Positions 1 through 8,160 are shown, counted from the stretch's first letter. The stretch: DNA of 8,886 nt from Corynebacterium sp. (GCA_030450335.1 JAKDIS010000101.1:1-8886), one strand, 5' to 3'. The notes: a model not told the origin generated them from the sequence alone. Numbers and translations are program-made.

Positions 1-150
1 ACGAGCCGGAGCAGCGAATCATGCCTGACGTGGTGTAAGGTGATCTGCGGCAATTGTCCAGGATTTCCGAATCACGAAAGACCGCTCCCACCGTCGGCAC
101 CGATGATCGACACCGGGAACATCAAAGACGTAGAAGGCAGACACACCAAC
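1..150 (+). other. Leader / intergenic region upstream of pnp
   Basis: This stretch precedes the chosen pnp start. I see no complete gene, RNA gene or convincing terminator. The pnp frame is open back to a GTG at 40 and contains an ATG at 103, but its codons are mixed and do not resemble a PNPase N-terminus. A short frame (positions 3-38) ends in TAA and could be the tail of an upstream gene, but twelve codons are too few to judge. TAAGGT at 36-41 fits the loose actinobacterial -10 pattern TANNNT, without a recognisable -35, so I do not call it a promoter. Confidence 0.5.
132..137 (+). promoter_or_regulatory. Possible ribosome binding site of pnp (AGAAGG)
   Basis: AGAAGG is the best purine-rich match to the 3' end of 16S rRNA upstream of the pnp start candidates. 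It lies 13 nt before GTG 151, which is a long spacing. The ATG at 103 and the GTG at 40 have no comparable site, so this element supports GTG 151 only moderately. Confidence 0.4.
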
Positions 151-2622
151 GTGACTTCCCAGAACGAGAACGACACCCAGGCCAAGAAGGCCCCGGCGAA
201 GAAGGCACCGGCCAAGAAGACGGCCGCGAAGAAGGCACCGGCCAAGAAGGCCCCCGCCAAGAAGACCCCCGCGAAGGCCACCGCGGGCACCACCGCCACC
301 TCGAAGGCGCCGGCCAAGAAGGCCCCCGCAATGAAGGCTCCGGAGAAGAAGGCCACCAAGCCCGCCCCGACGCACACCGCGGAGCTCATCGACCCGGACT
401 CCGGCGTCTGGGAGTCCACCGCCACCATCGACAACGGTGACTTCGGTACCCGCACGGTCTCCTTCGAGACCGGGCTGCTGGCCCGTCAGGCCGACGGTGC
501 GGTCACCGCATACCTCGACGACGACACCATGATGCTGTCGACCACCACCGCCTCGAAGAAGCCGAAGGAGAACCTCGACTTCTTCCCGCTGACGGTGGAC
601 GTCGAGGAGCGCATGTACGCCGCCGGACGCATCCCCGGCAGCTTCTTCCGCCGCGAGGGTCGCCCCGGCTCCGAGGCCGTGCTGGCCTGCCGCCTGATCG
701 ACCGCCCGCTGCGTCCGACCTTCGCCAAGGGCATCCGCAACGAGGTCCAGGTCGTGGTGACCGTCATGTCGCTGGACCCCGACGACATGTACGACGTCGT
801 CGCCATCAACGCCGCCTCCGCCTCCACGCAGCTCTCCGGCCTGCCGGTCTCCGGCCCGGTCGGTGGCGTGCGCATGGCTCTCGTCGTCGACGAGGACCAC
901 GCCGAGGGCCAGTGGGTCGCCTTCCCGAACCGTCAGCAGCAGGAGAAGGCCGTCTTCGAGCTCGTCGTCGCCGGACGCGTCGTCGAGCCGGTCCGTACGG
1001 GCCGCAGCCGCCGCAAGCCCACCCCGGGCGAGAACGTCGCCATCATGATGGTCGAGGCCGGCGCGACCGACAACGTCGTCGAGCGCGTCGCCGAGGGTGC
1101 CCCGGCACCGACCGAGGCCATCGTCGCCCAGGGTATCGACGCCGCGCGTCCGTTCATCGCGGAGCTGTGCGGTGCACAGGCCGCACTGGCCGACGCCGTC
1201 GACACCCAGGCCCGCAACTTCGAGCTCTTCCCGCCCTTCGGCGAGGACGTCTTCGCCGCCGTGGAGTCCGAGTCCGCCACCAAGCTGGCCGGCATCATGG
1301 CCATCGCCGACAAGGCCGAGCGCGACGAGCAGCTCTCCGCCGACATGGCGGAGGTCGTCGACGCCCTCGAGCCGCAGTTCGAGGGACGCTCCTCCGAGAT
1401 CCGCAACGCCCACAACGAGGTCACCCGTCAGCTGGTGCGCAGCCGCATCCTGACCGACGGTTTCCGCATCGACGGCCGCGACGCGACCGCCATCCGCGAC
1501 CTCGGCGTGATGATCGACCTCGTCCCGCGCGCACACGGCTCCGCCCTGTTCGAGCGTGGCGAGACCCAGATCCTGGGTGTCACCACCCTGGACATGCTGA
1601 AGATGGAGCAGACCATCGACAGCCTCAGCCCGGTGGACTCCAAGCGCTACATCCACCACTACAACTTCCCGCCGTACTCCACCGGTGAGACCGGACGCGT
1701 CGGTTCGCCGAAGCGCCGCGAGATCGGCCACGGCGCGCTCGCCGAGCGTGCCCTGCTGCCGGTGATCCCGTCCCGCGAGGAGTTCCCCTACGCCATCCGC
1801 CAGGTCTCCGAGGCGCTGAGCTCCAACGGCTCGACCTCGATGGGCTCGGTCTGCGCCTCGACGCTGTCGCTGTACAACGCCGGCGTGCCGCTGAAGGCCC
1901 CGGTGGCGGGTATCGCCATGGGCCTGGTCACCGGTGAGGTCGACGGCAAGGACACCCACGTGACCCTGACCGACATCCTCGGAGCCGAGGACGCCTTCGG
2001 CGACATGGACTTCAAGGTCGCCGGCACCGCCGACTACGTCACCGCCCTGCAGCTCGACACGAAGGTCGACGGCATCCCCACCGACGTCCTCGTCGCCGCG
2101 CTGTCGCAGGCACGTGGTGCGCGCCTGGAGATCCTGTCCACCATGGGCGAGGCCATCGCCGGCCCGGAGGAGATGAGCGAGTTCGCCCCGCGCATCACCA
2201 CCGTGAGCATCCCGCAGAACAAGATCGGTGAGCTGATCGGGCCGAAGGGCAAGACGATCAACCAGATCACCGAGGAGACCGGCGCCAACATCTCCATCGA
2301 GGACGACGGCACCGTGTTCATCTCCGCCGCCGACGGCAAGGCCGCCGAGGCAGCGCTGGACAAGGTCAACTCCATCGCCAACCCGCAGCTGCCGAAGGTC
2401 GGCGACCGCTACCTGGGCACCGTGGTGAAGACCACCGCCTTCGGCGCGTTCGTCTCCCTGCTGCCGGGCCGCGACGGCCTCGTCCACATCTCCAACCTCG
2501 GCGGTGACCGCCGGGTGGAGAAGGTCGAGGACGAGGTCTCCGTGGGCCAGTCCCTCGAGGTCGAGATCGCCGACATCGACAACCGGGGCAAGATCTCCCT
2601 GGTCCTCGTCGACGCCGAATAA
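151..2622 (+). CDS. pnp: Polynucleotide phosphorylase (PNPase) with Lys/Ala/Pro-rich N-terminal tail
   Basis: PNPase degrades RNA 3' to 5' by phosphorolysis, releasing nucleoside diphosphates, and can also add tails; it normally works as a cytoplasmic trimer. From GTG 151 the product is 823 residues. Residues 11-70 are a Lys/Ala/Pro repeat tail. The enzyme proper starts near residue 90 ([11 protein letters not shown]). The first RNase PH-like domain follows, with FFRREGRP at 166-173, then a helical linker (about 320-430). The second RNase PH-like domain (about 433-675) holds [14 protein letters not shown] and the acidic cluster 608-620 ([13 protein letters not shown]), which corresponds to the metal-binding catalytic Asp region of the family. 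A KH domain (about 683-745) has the GPKG loop at 697-700, and an S1 domain covers about 751-818. The core lacks no obvious motif. The tail makes the protein clearly longer than the roughly 750 residues I expect for corynebacterial and mycobacterial PNPases. A basic loop at 281-294 ([13 protein letters not shown]) is also longer than usual. The start is uncertain: ATG 103 is an in-frame alternative. In actinobacteria this gene is often written gpsI. Confidence 0.96.
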   Translation: MTSQNENDTQAKKAPAKKAPAKKTAAKKAPAKKAPAKKTPAKATAGTTATSKAPAKKAPAMKAPEKKATKPAPTHTAELIDPDSGVWESTATIDNGDFGTRTVSFETGLLARQADGAVTAYLDDDTMMLSTTTASKKPKENLDFFPLTVDVEERMYAAGRIPGSFFRREGRPGSEAVLACRLIDRPLRPTFAKGIRNEVQVVVTVMSLDPDDMYDVVAINAASASTQLSGLPVSGPVGGVRMALVVDEDHAEGQWVAFPNRQQQEKAVFELVVAGRVVEPVRTGRSRRKPTPGENVAIMMVEAGATDNVVERVAEGAPAPTEAIVAQGIDAARPFIAELCGAQAALADAVDTQARNFELFPPFGEDVFAAVESESATKLAGIMAIADKAERDEQLSADMAEVVDALEPQFEGRSSEIRNAHNEVTRQLVRSRILTDGFRIDGRDATAIRDLGVMIDLVPRAHGSALFERGETQILGVTTLDMLKMEQTIDSLSPVDSKRYIHHYNFPPYSTGETGRVGSPKRREIGHGALAERALLPVIPSREEFPYAIRQVSEALSSNGSTSMGSVCASTLSLYNAGVPLKAPVAGIAMGLVTGEVDGKDTHVTLTDILGAEDAFGDMDFKVAGTADYVTALQLDTKVDGIPTDVLVAALSQARGARLEILSTMGEAIAGPEEMSEFAPRITTVSIPQNKIGELIGPKGKTINQITEETGANISIEDDGTVFISAADGKAAEAALDKVNSIANPQLPKVGDRYLGTVVKTTAFGAFVSLLPGRDGLVHISNLGGDRRVEKVEDEVSVGQSLEVEIADIDNRGKISLVLVDAE
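181..360 (+). repeat. 15-nt tandem repeat encoding the Lys/Ala/Pro tail of PNPase
   Basis: This DNA encodes PNPase residues 11-70. It consists of imperfect copies of a 15-nt unit reading GCC AAG AAG GCN CCN (Ala-Lys-Lys-Ala-Pro), with Thr variants and an interruption at about 282-306. By my count there are 20 Lys and one acidic residue (Glu65) among the 60 residues, so the tail is strongly basic. The repeat keeps the frame, so gain or loss of whole units by slippage would alter tail length without breaking the gene. Confidence 0.9.
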
Positions 2623-3456
<834 letters not shown>

Positions 3457-3477
3457 CGGGCGGGGAGCAGAGGACCG

Positions 3478-4236
3478 ATGTCCACCAGCGCGGAATTCTC
3501 CGCACGCCTGATCTCCCAGACCACGTTCACCCCGCCGCAGGACGTGCCCTGGGAGCCGTCGCCCACCGGCGGTGACGCCTCGAACCTCGTGGAGTTCGCC
3601 GGACGCGCCTGCTACGAGACGTGGGACCGTCCGAACCCGCACACGGCGGCGAACGACGCCTACGTCCGGCACATCCTGGACGTGGGGCACCTGAGCCTCC
3701 TGGAGCACGCCTCGGCGGGGGTGTACCTGCGTGGGGTGTCCCGCTCGTGTGCGCACGAGATCATGCGCCACCGTCACTTCTCCTTCAGCCAGCTCTCGCA
3801 GCGTTACGTGCCGCAGGAGCAGTCCGCGGTGGTGGTGCCCGACGTCATCGCCGAGGACCCAGAGGTCGGCGAACTGCTGCTGCACGCCACCGACGTGGCG
3901 CGCGACGCCTACGACGAGCTCCTCGAGGCCCTCGAGGAGCGTGCCTCGGGCGAGACGAACTCGGTGCTGCGTGCCAAGCAGGCGCGTCAGGCGGCGCGTG
4001 CGGTGCTGCCCAACGCCACCGAGACGCGTTTCGTGATGACGGGCAACATGCGCTCCTGGCGTCACTTCATCGGCATGCGCGCCGCCGAGCACGCGGACCC
4101 GGAGATCCGCCGGGTGGCGGTGGAGTGCCTGGGGCTGCTCAGGACGGTCAGCCCGGAGATCTTCGACGATTTCACGGTGACCGAACTTCGCGACGGCACG
4201 ACCATGGCGACCAGCCCTTACGTGGCCGACATCTGA
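3478..4236 (+). CDS. thyX: Flavin-dependent thymidylate synthase ThyX
   Basis: ThyX methylates dUMP to dTMP using methylenetetrahydrofolate, FAD and NADPH, giving tetrahydrofolate rather than dihydrofolate. The 252-residue product contains the diagnostic ThyX motif RHRHFSFSQLSQR at 97-109 (RHR, seven residues, S, x, R). It also has GHLSLLEHAS at 70-79, RQAARAVLPNATETR at 170-184 and MRSWRHFIGMRAAEHA at 191-206. Arg201 falls where the M. tuberculosis enzyme has a dUMP-binding Arg, by my recollection of that sequence. Length and motif order are normal and the protein looks functional. The start ATG is preceded by GGGGAG (3462-3467, 10 nt spacing) and AGAGGA (3469-3474, 3 nt), so initiation is Shine-Dalgarno led. 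It sits between dapB and dapA, an arrangement I recall from other corynebacteria. Whether the genome also has ThyA cannot be seen here. Confidence 0.96.
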   Translation: MSTSAEFSARLISQTTFTPPQDVPWEPSPTGGDASNLVEFAGRACYETWDRPNPHTAANDAYVRHILDVGHLSLLEHASAGVYLRGVSRSCAHEIMRHRHFSFSQLSQRYVPQEQSAVVVPDVIAEDPEVGELLLHATDVARDAYDELLEALEERASGETNSVLRAKQARQAARAVLPNATETRFVMTGNMRSWRHFIGMRAAEHADPEIRRVAVECLGLLRTVSPEIFDDFTVTELRDGTTMATSPYVADI

Positions 4237-4265
4237 GCGCCACGGCGCGCCGGAGGGGGTCCTGG

Positions 4266-4294
4266 TACACATCGGGGCCCGTGGGCGGTAACCT
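4266..4294 (+). promoter_or_regulatory. Putative dapA promoter giving a leaderless or nearly leaderless transcript
   Basis: A -10-like hexamer TAACCT (4289-4294, fits TANNNT) is preceded, after 17 nt, by TACACA (4266-4271), which matches four of six positions of TTGACA. TAACCT ends 8 nt before ATG 4303, so transcription would be expected to start at about 4301-4303. No Shine-Dalgarno sequence lies upstream of that ATG. TATGCT at 4294-4299 also fits the pattern, but it would place the start inside the gene and is less likely. Confidence 0.55.
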
Positions 4295-4302
4295 ATGCTG
4301 AC

Positions 4303-5205
4303 ATGAGCACAGGTATGACAGCGACAACAGGCGCCGAGATCTTCGGCACGGTCTCTGTGGCGATGGTGACGCCCTTCACGAAGGACGGCAGCATCGACCT
4401 GGACGCCGGCGTATCCCTGGCGGGACACCTGGTGGACCAGGGTTGCGACGCTCTTGTTCTGAGCGGCACCACGGGTGAGTCACCCACGGTCCGCCCCTCG
4501 GAGAAGATCGACCTGCTCAAGGCAGTCCGTGCCGAACTCGGCGACAGCGTGAAGCTCGTCGCCGGCAGCGGAACCTACAGCACCGCGGAGTCCGTGGAGC
4601 TGTCGAAGGCGTCCGCCGACGCTGGCGCGGACGGTCTGCTCGTGGTCACCCCGTACTACTCCCGTCCGAGTCAGGAGGGGCTCTACCAGCACTTCAGCAT
4701 GGTTGCTGATGCGGTGGACACCCCTATCTGCCTCTATGACATCCCGTCCCGCACCGTGGTCCCGATCGAGTCCGACACGATTCGTCGACTCGCCGACCAC
4801 CCCAACATCCAGGCGGTGAAGGACGCCAAGGGCGACCTGCCCGCGGCGATGCAGCTGCTGGAGGAGACGGACCTGGCGTGGTACTCAGGGGATGACCCGT
4901 TGAACGTGCCGTGGCTCGCCGTGGGGGCGACCGGCGTGATTTCCGTCATCGGACACGTCGCGGCCCCGCAGCTGCGCGCACTCCGCGACGCCGTCGACGC
5001 CGGTGACATCACCGGCGCCCGGACGATCGCCAACCGCCTGACCCCGCTGACCCGTGCCCAGGCCCGGCTCGGAGGGGTGGCTTTCGCCAAGGCGGCACTC
5101 AAACTTCAAGGAATCGAGGTGGGCGCACCGCGCCTCCCGATCATCGAACCCACGCCGGACGAGTACGACCGGCTGGCAGAGGACCTGCGTGACGCAGGAA
5201 TTTAA
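4303..5205 (+). CDS. dapA: 4-hydroxy-tetrahydrodipicolinate synthase (dihydrodipicolinate synthase)
   Basis: DapA condenses pyruvate with aspartate semialdehyde, the first committed step of the lysine/diaminopimelate branch. The 300-residue product is a TIM-barrel aldolase of normal length. Visible active-site elements are GTTGES at 55-60, the Tyr pair in [14 protein letters not shown] (118-119), CLYDIPSR at 143-150 (Tyr145 and Arg150 aligning with Tyr133 and Arg138 of the E. coli enzyme) and the Schiff-base Lys173 in AVKDAKGD. The start at 4303 gives [10 protein letters not shown], close to the C. glutamicum N-terminus as I recall it; ATG 4315 is a weaker alternative. The -10-like element 8 nt upstream and the absence of a Shine-Dalgarno sequence suggest leaderless translation. 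Its codons include more A/T-ending ones near the 5' half (for example around 4441-4460 and 4700-4740) than pnp or rnj, consistent with lower codon optimisation. rnj follows 7 nt later, so the two are almost certainly co-transcribed. Confidence 0.97.
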   Translation: MSTGMTATTGAEIFGTVSVAMVTPFTKDGSIDLDAGVSLAGHLVDQGCDALVLSGTTGESPTVRPSEKIDLLKAVRAELGDSVKLVAGSGTYSTAESVELSKASADAGADGLLVVTPYYSRPSQEGLYQHFSMVADAVDTPICLYDIPSRTVVPIESDTIRRLADHPNIQAVKDAKGDLPAAMQLLEETDLAWYSGDDPLNVPWLAVGATGVISVIGHVAAPQLRALRDAVDAGDITGARTIANRLTPLTRAQARLGGVAFAKAALKLQGIEVGAPRLPIIEPTPDEYDRLAEDLRDAGI

Positions 5206-5208
5206 GGA
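5203..5208 (+). promoter_or_regulatory. Ribosome binding site of rnj overlapping the dapA stop (TAAGGA)
   Basis: TAAGGA begins with the dapA stop codon itself and lies 4 nt before ATG 5213. A second purine-rich run, GCAGGAA, lies within the last dapA codons (5194-5200), 12 nt before the ATG. Overlap of ribosome site and stop codon suggests that ribosomes finishing dapA help start rnj. Confidence 0.5.
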
Positions 5209-5212
5209 CAAC

Positions 5213-7426
5213 ATGACTGAGAATCGTTCCCGGGCACGCAAGGTGACCCGGAAGGCCGCTCCGCCGAGCGCTGACACCAGCGCAGCGGACGTGAGCACCA
5301 CCTTCAACGACGGTGGCCAGGCCAAGGCCGCAGCGGCCGAGCAGGCCAGCTCCGCCGAGCAGGGTGGCAACACCGAGCAGGCGGGCTCCGCCGAGCAGGG
5401 TGGCAACAACAACGGTGGCGGCAACCGCACCCGTTCGCGCCGTTCCCGCGGCCGTGGCAACTCCGGCAACGGTGGCGGCAACAACAACGGCGGCGGCAAC
5501 GGTGGAAACGGTGGCGGCAACAACCGCAACCGTGGCAACGTTGGCGGCAACCGCAACAACAACAGCGGCAACAACAACGGTGGCGGCAACAACCGCAACC
5601 GTGGCAACCGTGGTGGAAACAACGGCGGCAACAACGGTGGAAACCAGGGCGGCGGCCGCCGTGGCACCGTGCAGACGATGCAGGGTGCCGACCTCACCCA
5701 GCGTCTGCCCAAGCCGCCGGCAGCGCCGAAGGACGGCATGCGCATCATCGCGCTCGGCGGTATCTCCGAGATCGGCCGCAACATGACCGTCTTCGAGTAC
5801 CACAACCGCATCATCATCATCGACTGCGGCGTGCTCTTCCCGTCCTCCGGTGAGCCGGGCGTGGACCTGATCCTGCCGGACTTCTCCTACCTGGACGACA
5901 AGTGGGACCGCGTCGAGGCCCTGGTGGTCACCCACGGTCACGAGGACCACATCGGTGCGATCCCGTGGCTGCTCAAGCAGAAGGCCGACCTGCCGATCCT
6001 CGGCTCGCGGTTCACCTGCGCCCTCATCGCGGCGAAGTGCCAGGAGCACCGTCTGCGTCCGAAGCTGATCGAGGTCGACGACACCTCCCACGAGAACCGT
6101 GGCCCCTTCGACATCCGCTTCTTCAACGTCGGCCACTCCATCCCGGAGTGCCTCGGTGTCGCCCTGAAGACCGGCGCCGGCATGATCGTGCACACCGGTG
6201 ACGTGAAGCTGGACCAGACCCCGGCCGACGGCCGTCCCACGGACCTGCCGGCACTGTCGCGCTTCGGCGACGAGGGCATCGACCTGTTCCTGTGCGACTC
6301 CACCAACGCGACCACCCCCGGTGTGTCGCCGTCGGAGGCGGCGATCGGCCCGAACCTGCGCCGTATCGTCACCGAGGCCAAGCAGCGCGTGATCATCGCG
6401 TCCTTCGCGTCCAACGTCGCCCGCGTGCAGATGGCGGTCGACGCCGCCGTCGCCGCCGGCCGCAAGGTCGCCTTCAACGGCCGTTCGATGATCCGCAACA
6501 TGGAGATCGCCGAGCGTCTCGGCCTGTTGACCGCCCCGCGCGGCACCATCGTCCAGATGGACGAGGCCGCCCGCATGGCACCGCACAAGGTCGTGCTGAT
6601 CACCACCGGTACCCAGGGTGAGCCGATGGCCGCGCTGTCGCGCATGGCGCGTCGCGAGCACCGGCAGATCACCGTGCGTCCGGGCGACCTGATCGTCCTG
6701 TCCTCGTCGCTGGTCCCCGGCAACGAGGAGGCCGTCTTCGGCGTCATCAACATGCTCTCGCAGATCGGCGCCGAGGTCATCACCGGCAAGGACGCCATGG
6801 TGCACACCTCCGGCCACGGCTACTCCGGTGAGCTGCTGTTCCTGTACAACGCCGCCCGTCCGCGCAACGCGATGCCGGTGCACGGCGAGTGGCGCCACCT
6901 GCGCGCCAACCGCGAGCTGGCCATCTCCACGGGTGTCGCCCGCGACCACACCGTGCTCGCGCAGAACGGCGTGGTCGTCGACCTGGTCAACGGTCAGGCC
7001 TCCGTGGTCGGCCAGATCCAGGTCGGCAACCTCTACGTCGACGGCGTCACCATGGGTGACGTGGGAGCCGAGGAGCTCGAGGACCGCACCGCGATGTCCG
7101 AGGGCGGCCTGATCTCCGTGACCGTGGTCGTGGACAACCGCACCGGCCGTCCGCTGGAGGATCCGCAGGTCCAGGCCCGCGGCTTCTCCGACGCGTCGAA
7201 GGACATGATGCGTCAGGTCGCCGAGCTGGTCGACAACGTGATGCTCGACCAGTCCGGCTCCGGCGAGACCGACCCGTACCGTATGGCGCAGACGCTGCGC
7301 CGCAAGGTCGCGAAGTTCGTCAAGGACAAGTGGAAGCGCGAGCCGTTCATCGTGCCCACCGTGGTCCCGATGACGAGCGAGATCGTCGAAGAGCTCGACC
7401 CGGAGGACCACGTCCCCTCCCTGTAG
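5213..7426 (+). CDS. rnj: Ribonuclease J with Gly/Asn/Arg-rich N-terminal extension
   Basis: RNase J is a zinc-dependent metallo-beta-lactamase/beta-CASP nuclease with 5'-to-3' exonuclease and endonuclease activity in mRNA decay and rRNA maturation. The product has 737 residues. Residues 1-155 are a low-complexity extension: a basic start (RSRARKVTRKAAPP), an Ala/Glu/Gln stretch and a Gly/Asn/Arg segment at about 63-150. The catalytic core begins near RIIALGGISEIGRN (177-190). Metal-site motifs are HGHEDH at 241-246, VGHSIPE with His308, HTGDVKLD with Asp330 and CDSTNA at 361-366. The beta-CASP region carries FNGRSM (421-426), TTGTQGEP (464-471), the HTSGHGYSGE motif (531-540) and PVHGEW (555-560). 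A C-terminal domain follows up to residue 737. All catalytic residues look intact. The frame is open upstream into dapA, but ATG 5213 is chosen because it lies just after the dapA stop and gives an N-terminus like the C. glutamicum protein I recall (RGRKVTRKAGPP there). Confidence 0.96.
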   Translation: MTENRSRARKVTRKAAPPSADTSAADVSTTFNDGGQAKAAAAEQASSAEQGGNTEQAGSAEQGGNNNGGGNRTRSRRSRGRGNSGNGGGNNNGGGNGGNGGGNNRNRGNVGGNRNNNSGNNNGGGNNRNRGNRGGNNGGNNGGNQGGGRRGTVQTMQGADLTQRLPKPPAAPKDGMRIIALGGISEIGRNMTVFEYHNRIIIIDCGVLFPSSGEPGVDLILPDFSYLDDKWDRVEALVVTHGHEDHIGAIPWLLKQKADLPILGSRFTCALIAAKCQEHRLRPKLIEVDDTSHENRGPFDIRFFNVGHSIPECLGVALKTGAGMIVHTGDVKLDQTPADGRPTDLPALSRFGDEGIDLFLCDSTNATTPGVSPSEAAIGPNLRRIVTEAKQRVIIASFASNVARVQMAVDAAVAAGRKVAFNGRSMIRNMEIAERLGLLTAPRGTIVQMDEAARMAPHKVVLITTGTQGEPMAALSRMARREHRQITVRPGDLIVLSSSLVPGNEEAVFGVINMLSQIGAEVITGKDAMVHTSGHGYSGELLFLYNAARPRNAMPVHGEWRHLRANRELAISTGVARDHTVLAQNGVVVDLVNGQASVVGQIQVGNLYVDGVTMGDVGAEELEDRTAMSEGGLISVTVVVDNRTGRPLEDPQVQARGFSDASKDMMRQVAELVDNVMLDQSGSGETDPYRMAQTLRRKVAKFVKDKWKREPFIVPTVVPMTSEIVEELDPEDHVPSL
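5399..5662 (+). repeat. GGN/AAC codon-repeat tract encoding the Gly/Asn/Arg tail of RNase J
   Basis: This tract encodes RNase J residues 63-150. It is built from irregular repeats of Gly and Asn codons (GGTGGCGGCAACAAC-like units) with scattered Arg codons giving RNRG, RGN and RGG-like clusters. Apart from the codon pattern there is no fixed repeat length. The segment lacks aromatic residues and nearly lacks hydrophobic ones, as expected for a disordered chain, and its many Arg residues make it basic. Confidence 0.88.
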
Positions 7427-7427
7427 T

Positions 7428-7463
7428 CCGGTAGAGCCGGCTCGACCGGTACAACCGGTACTC
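7428..7463 (+). repeat. Four 9-bp CCGG units after rnj; possible hairpin
   Basis: Directly after the rnj stop, CCGG occurs at 7428, 7437, 7446 and 7455, exactly 9 bp apart. The last two units share the direct repeat ACCGGTAC (7445-7452 and 7454-7461). Because ACCGGT is self-complementary, the RNA could fold as ACCGGT pairing with ACCGGT around an ACA loop, or as CCGGT (7428-7432) with ACCGG (7445-7449) enclosing a GAG/CTC stem. There is no T-run, so this is not a classical intrinsic terminator. It could help end or stabilise the rnj transcript, bind a protein, or be a relic of coding repeats. Confidence 0.55.
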
Positions 7464-7489
7464 CGCACACGGTCCGCCCGGACCCGGCG

Positions 7490-7495
7490 TAGCAT
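7490..7495 (+). promoter_or_regulatory. -10-like element of the MDMPI-like gene (TAGCAT)
   Basis: TAGCAT fits the actinobacterial -10 pattern TANNNT and ends 8 nt before ATG 7504, the same spacing as at dapA. No clear -35 is seen at 17-18 nt upstream and no Shine-Dalgarno sequence precedes the ATG, so a leaderless transcript beginning at about 7502-7504 is the likely reading. Confidence 0.45.
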
Positions 7496-7503
7496 CGTGA
7501 GAC

Positions 7504-8118
7504 ATGACAGTCTCCCACGATGAACGCCTGGCCCTGGCGGACCTTCTGCTGTCCCTGGGCCCCGATGAGCCCACGCTGTGCGAGGGGTGGGCGACCCGTG
7601 ACCTCGCCGTGCACCTGGTGCTGCGCGAGTACCGTCCGGACGCGATGGCCGGGATGTTCCTGCCGCCGCTGGCCGGGCACCTGGATTCGATGACCTCCCG
7701 CTACGAGGGGCGTCCTTTCGAGGAGCTCGTGGAGCTCTACCGCAACGGCCCGCCCGTGTGGAACCCGATGCGGCTGGGCGACCGGTTCATCAACCTGGGC
7801 GAGAATTTCGTCCACCACGAGGACGCCCGCCGTGGGGGAGGGGAGTGGACCCCGCGTGACCTGCCCGCGGGCACGAGGGACACGCTGTGGCGCGCGGTGT
7901 CGCAGATGGCACGCGGGCTGATCCGCAGCTCCGGGGTGTCGGTCACGCTGGTGCGTACCGACGGTGCCGGGGAGTCGGTGACCGTGGGAAACACGTCCCC
8001 CGGGGTGACCGTGACCGGTGAGGCCGGCGAGCTTCTCCTGTGGATTTACGGAAGGATCAAGGCCTGTGATGTGACCGTGGAGGGCAATGAGGAGGACGTG
8101 CGCCGGGTCAGCCTGTAA
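7504..8118 (+). CDS. MDMPI/DinB-like protein of the TIGR03085 type, function unknown
   Basis: The 204-residue product looks like a member of the actinobacterial maleylpyruvate isomerase-like (mycothiol-dependent, DinB-related) superfamily, TIGR03085 type. The N-terminal part has TLCEGWATRDLAVHLVLRE (24-42), the usual GW-xx-RDLAxHL signature, with His37. A second conserved segment, ENFVHHEDARR (100-110), supplies His104 and His105. Proteins of this superfamily bind a metal through three His, and His37 with the 104/105 pair are candidates. The C-terminal part (about 165-204) with VTGEAGELLLWIYGR resembles the small C-terminal domain of this superfamily. No signal peptide or membrane segment is seen, so it is probably cytoplasmic. 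A mycothiol-dependent reaction is plausible by family, but substrate and role are not known to me. I recall the rnj-this gene-ftsK order from corynebacteria. The ATG is preceded by a -10-like element instead of a ribosome site. Confidence 0.8.
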   Translation: MTVSHDERLALADLLLSLGPDEPTLCEGWATRDLAVHLVLREYRPDAMAGMFLPPLAGHLDSMTSRYEGRPFEELVELYRNGPPVWNPMRLGDRFINLGENFVHHEDARRGGGEWTPRDLPAGTRDTLWRAVSQMARGLIRSSGVSVTLVRTDGAGESVTVGNTSPGVTVTGEAGELLLWIYGRIKACDVTVEGNEEDVRRVSL

Positions 8119-8146
8119 GTGGGGTTTCGTCGGTCGCCCGGCAAAT

Positions 8147-8160
8147 GTCACGGATGTGAC
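8147..8160. promoter_or_regulatory. Palindrome GTCAC-GGAT-GTGAC upstream of ftsK
   Basis: A perfect 5-bp inverted repeat with a 4-bp centre lies 35 bp upstream of the -10 hexamer TAAACT, a position where an operator or activator site could act. The half-sites are the inverse of the CRP/GlxR order (TGTGA...TCACA), so it is not a standard GlxR box. A separate 7-bp inverted repeat, GCCCGGC (8136-8142) and GCCGGGC (8189-8195), brackets it. Function is unknown and chance cannot be excluded. Confidence 0.3.

Noticed and set aside
40..150. Extended pnp start at GTG 40 or ATG 103
   Set aside because: Neither has a ribosome binding site, the added residues do not look like a PNPase N-terminus and the codon use is not typical of the gene. 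GTG 151 has AGAAGG upstream. ATG 103 cannot be fully excluded.
912..1688. Other plus-strand frames inside pnp, thyX, rnj and the MDMPI-like gene
   Set aside because: They are Arg/Ser/Pro-rich shadow frames without motifs and lie wholly inside genes with clear family signatures.
4237..4252. GC-rich inverted repeats after thyX as a terminator
   Set aside because: The GCGCC/GGCGC arms leave only a 2-nt loop, the CGGCGCGCCG palindrome has no loop, and no T-run follows.
5054..5212. Extended rnj start inside dapA
   Set aside because: It would overlap the dapA coding end by about 150 nt. ATG 5213 lies right after the dapA stop and gives the conserved-looking RKVTRKAAPP N-terminus.
5141..7495. A 784-codon open frame on the minus strand opposite rnj
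   Set aside because: Same GC-bias mirror effect. Its repetitive Val/Ala/Thr stretch is simply the complement of the Gly/Asn repeat of RNase J.
8147..8160. GlxR/CRP binding site upstream of ftsK
   Set aside because: The half-sites are in the opposite order (GTCAC then GTGAC) with a 4-bp centre, unlike TGTGA-N6-TCACA. It is kept only as an unassigned palindrome.
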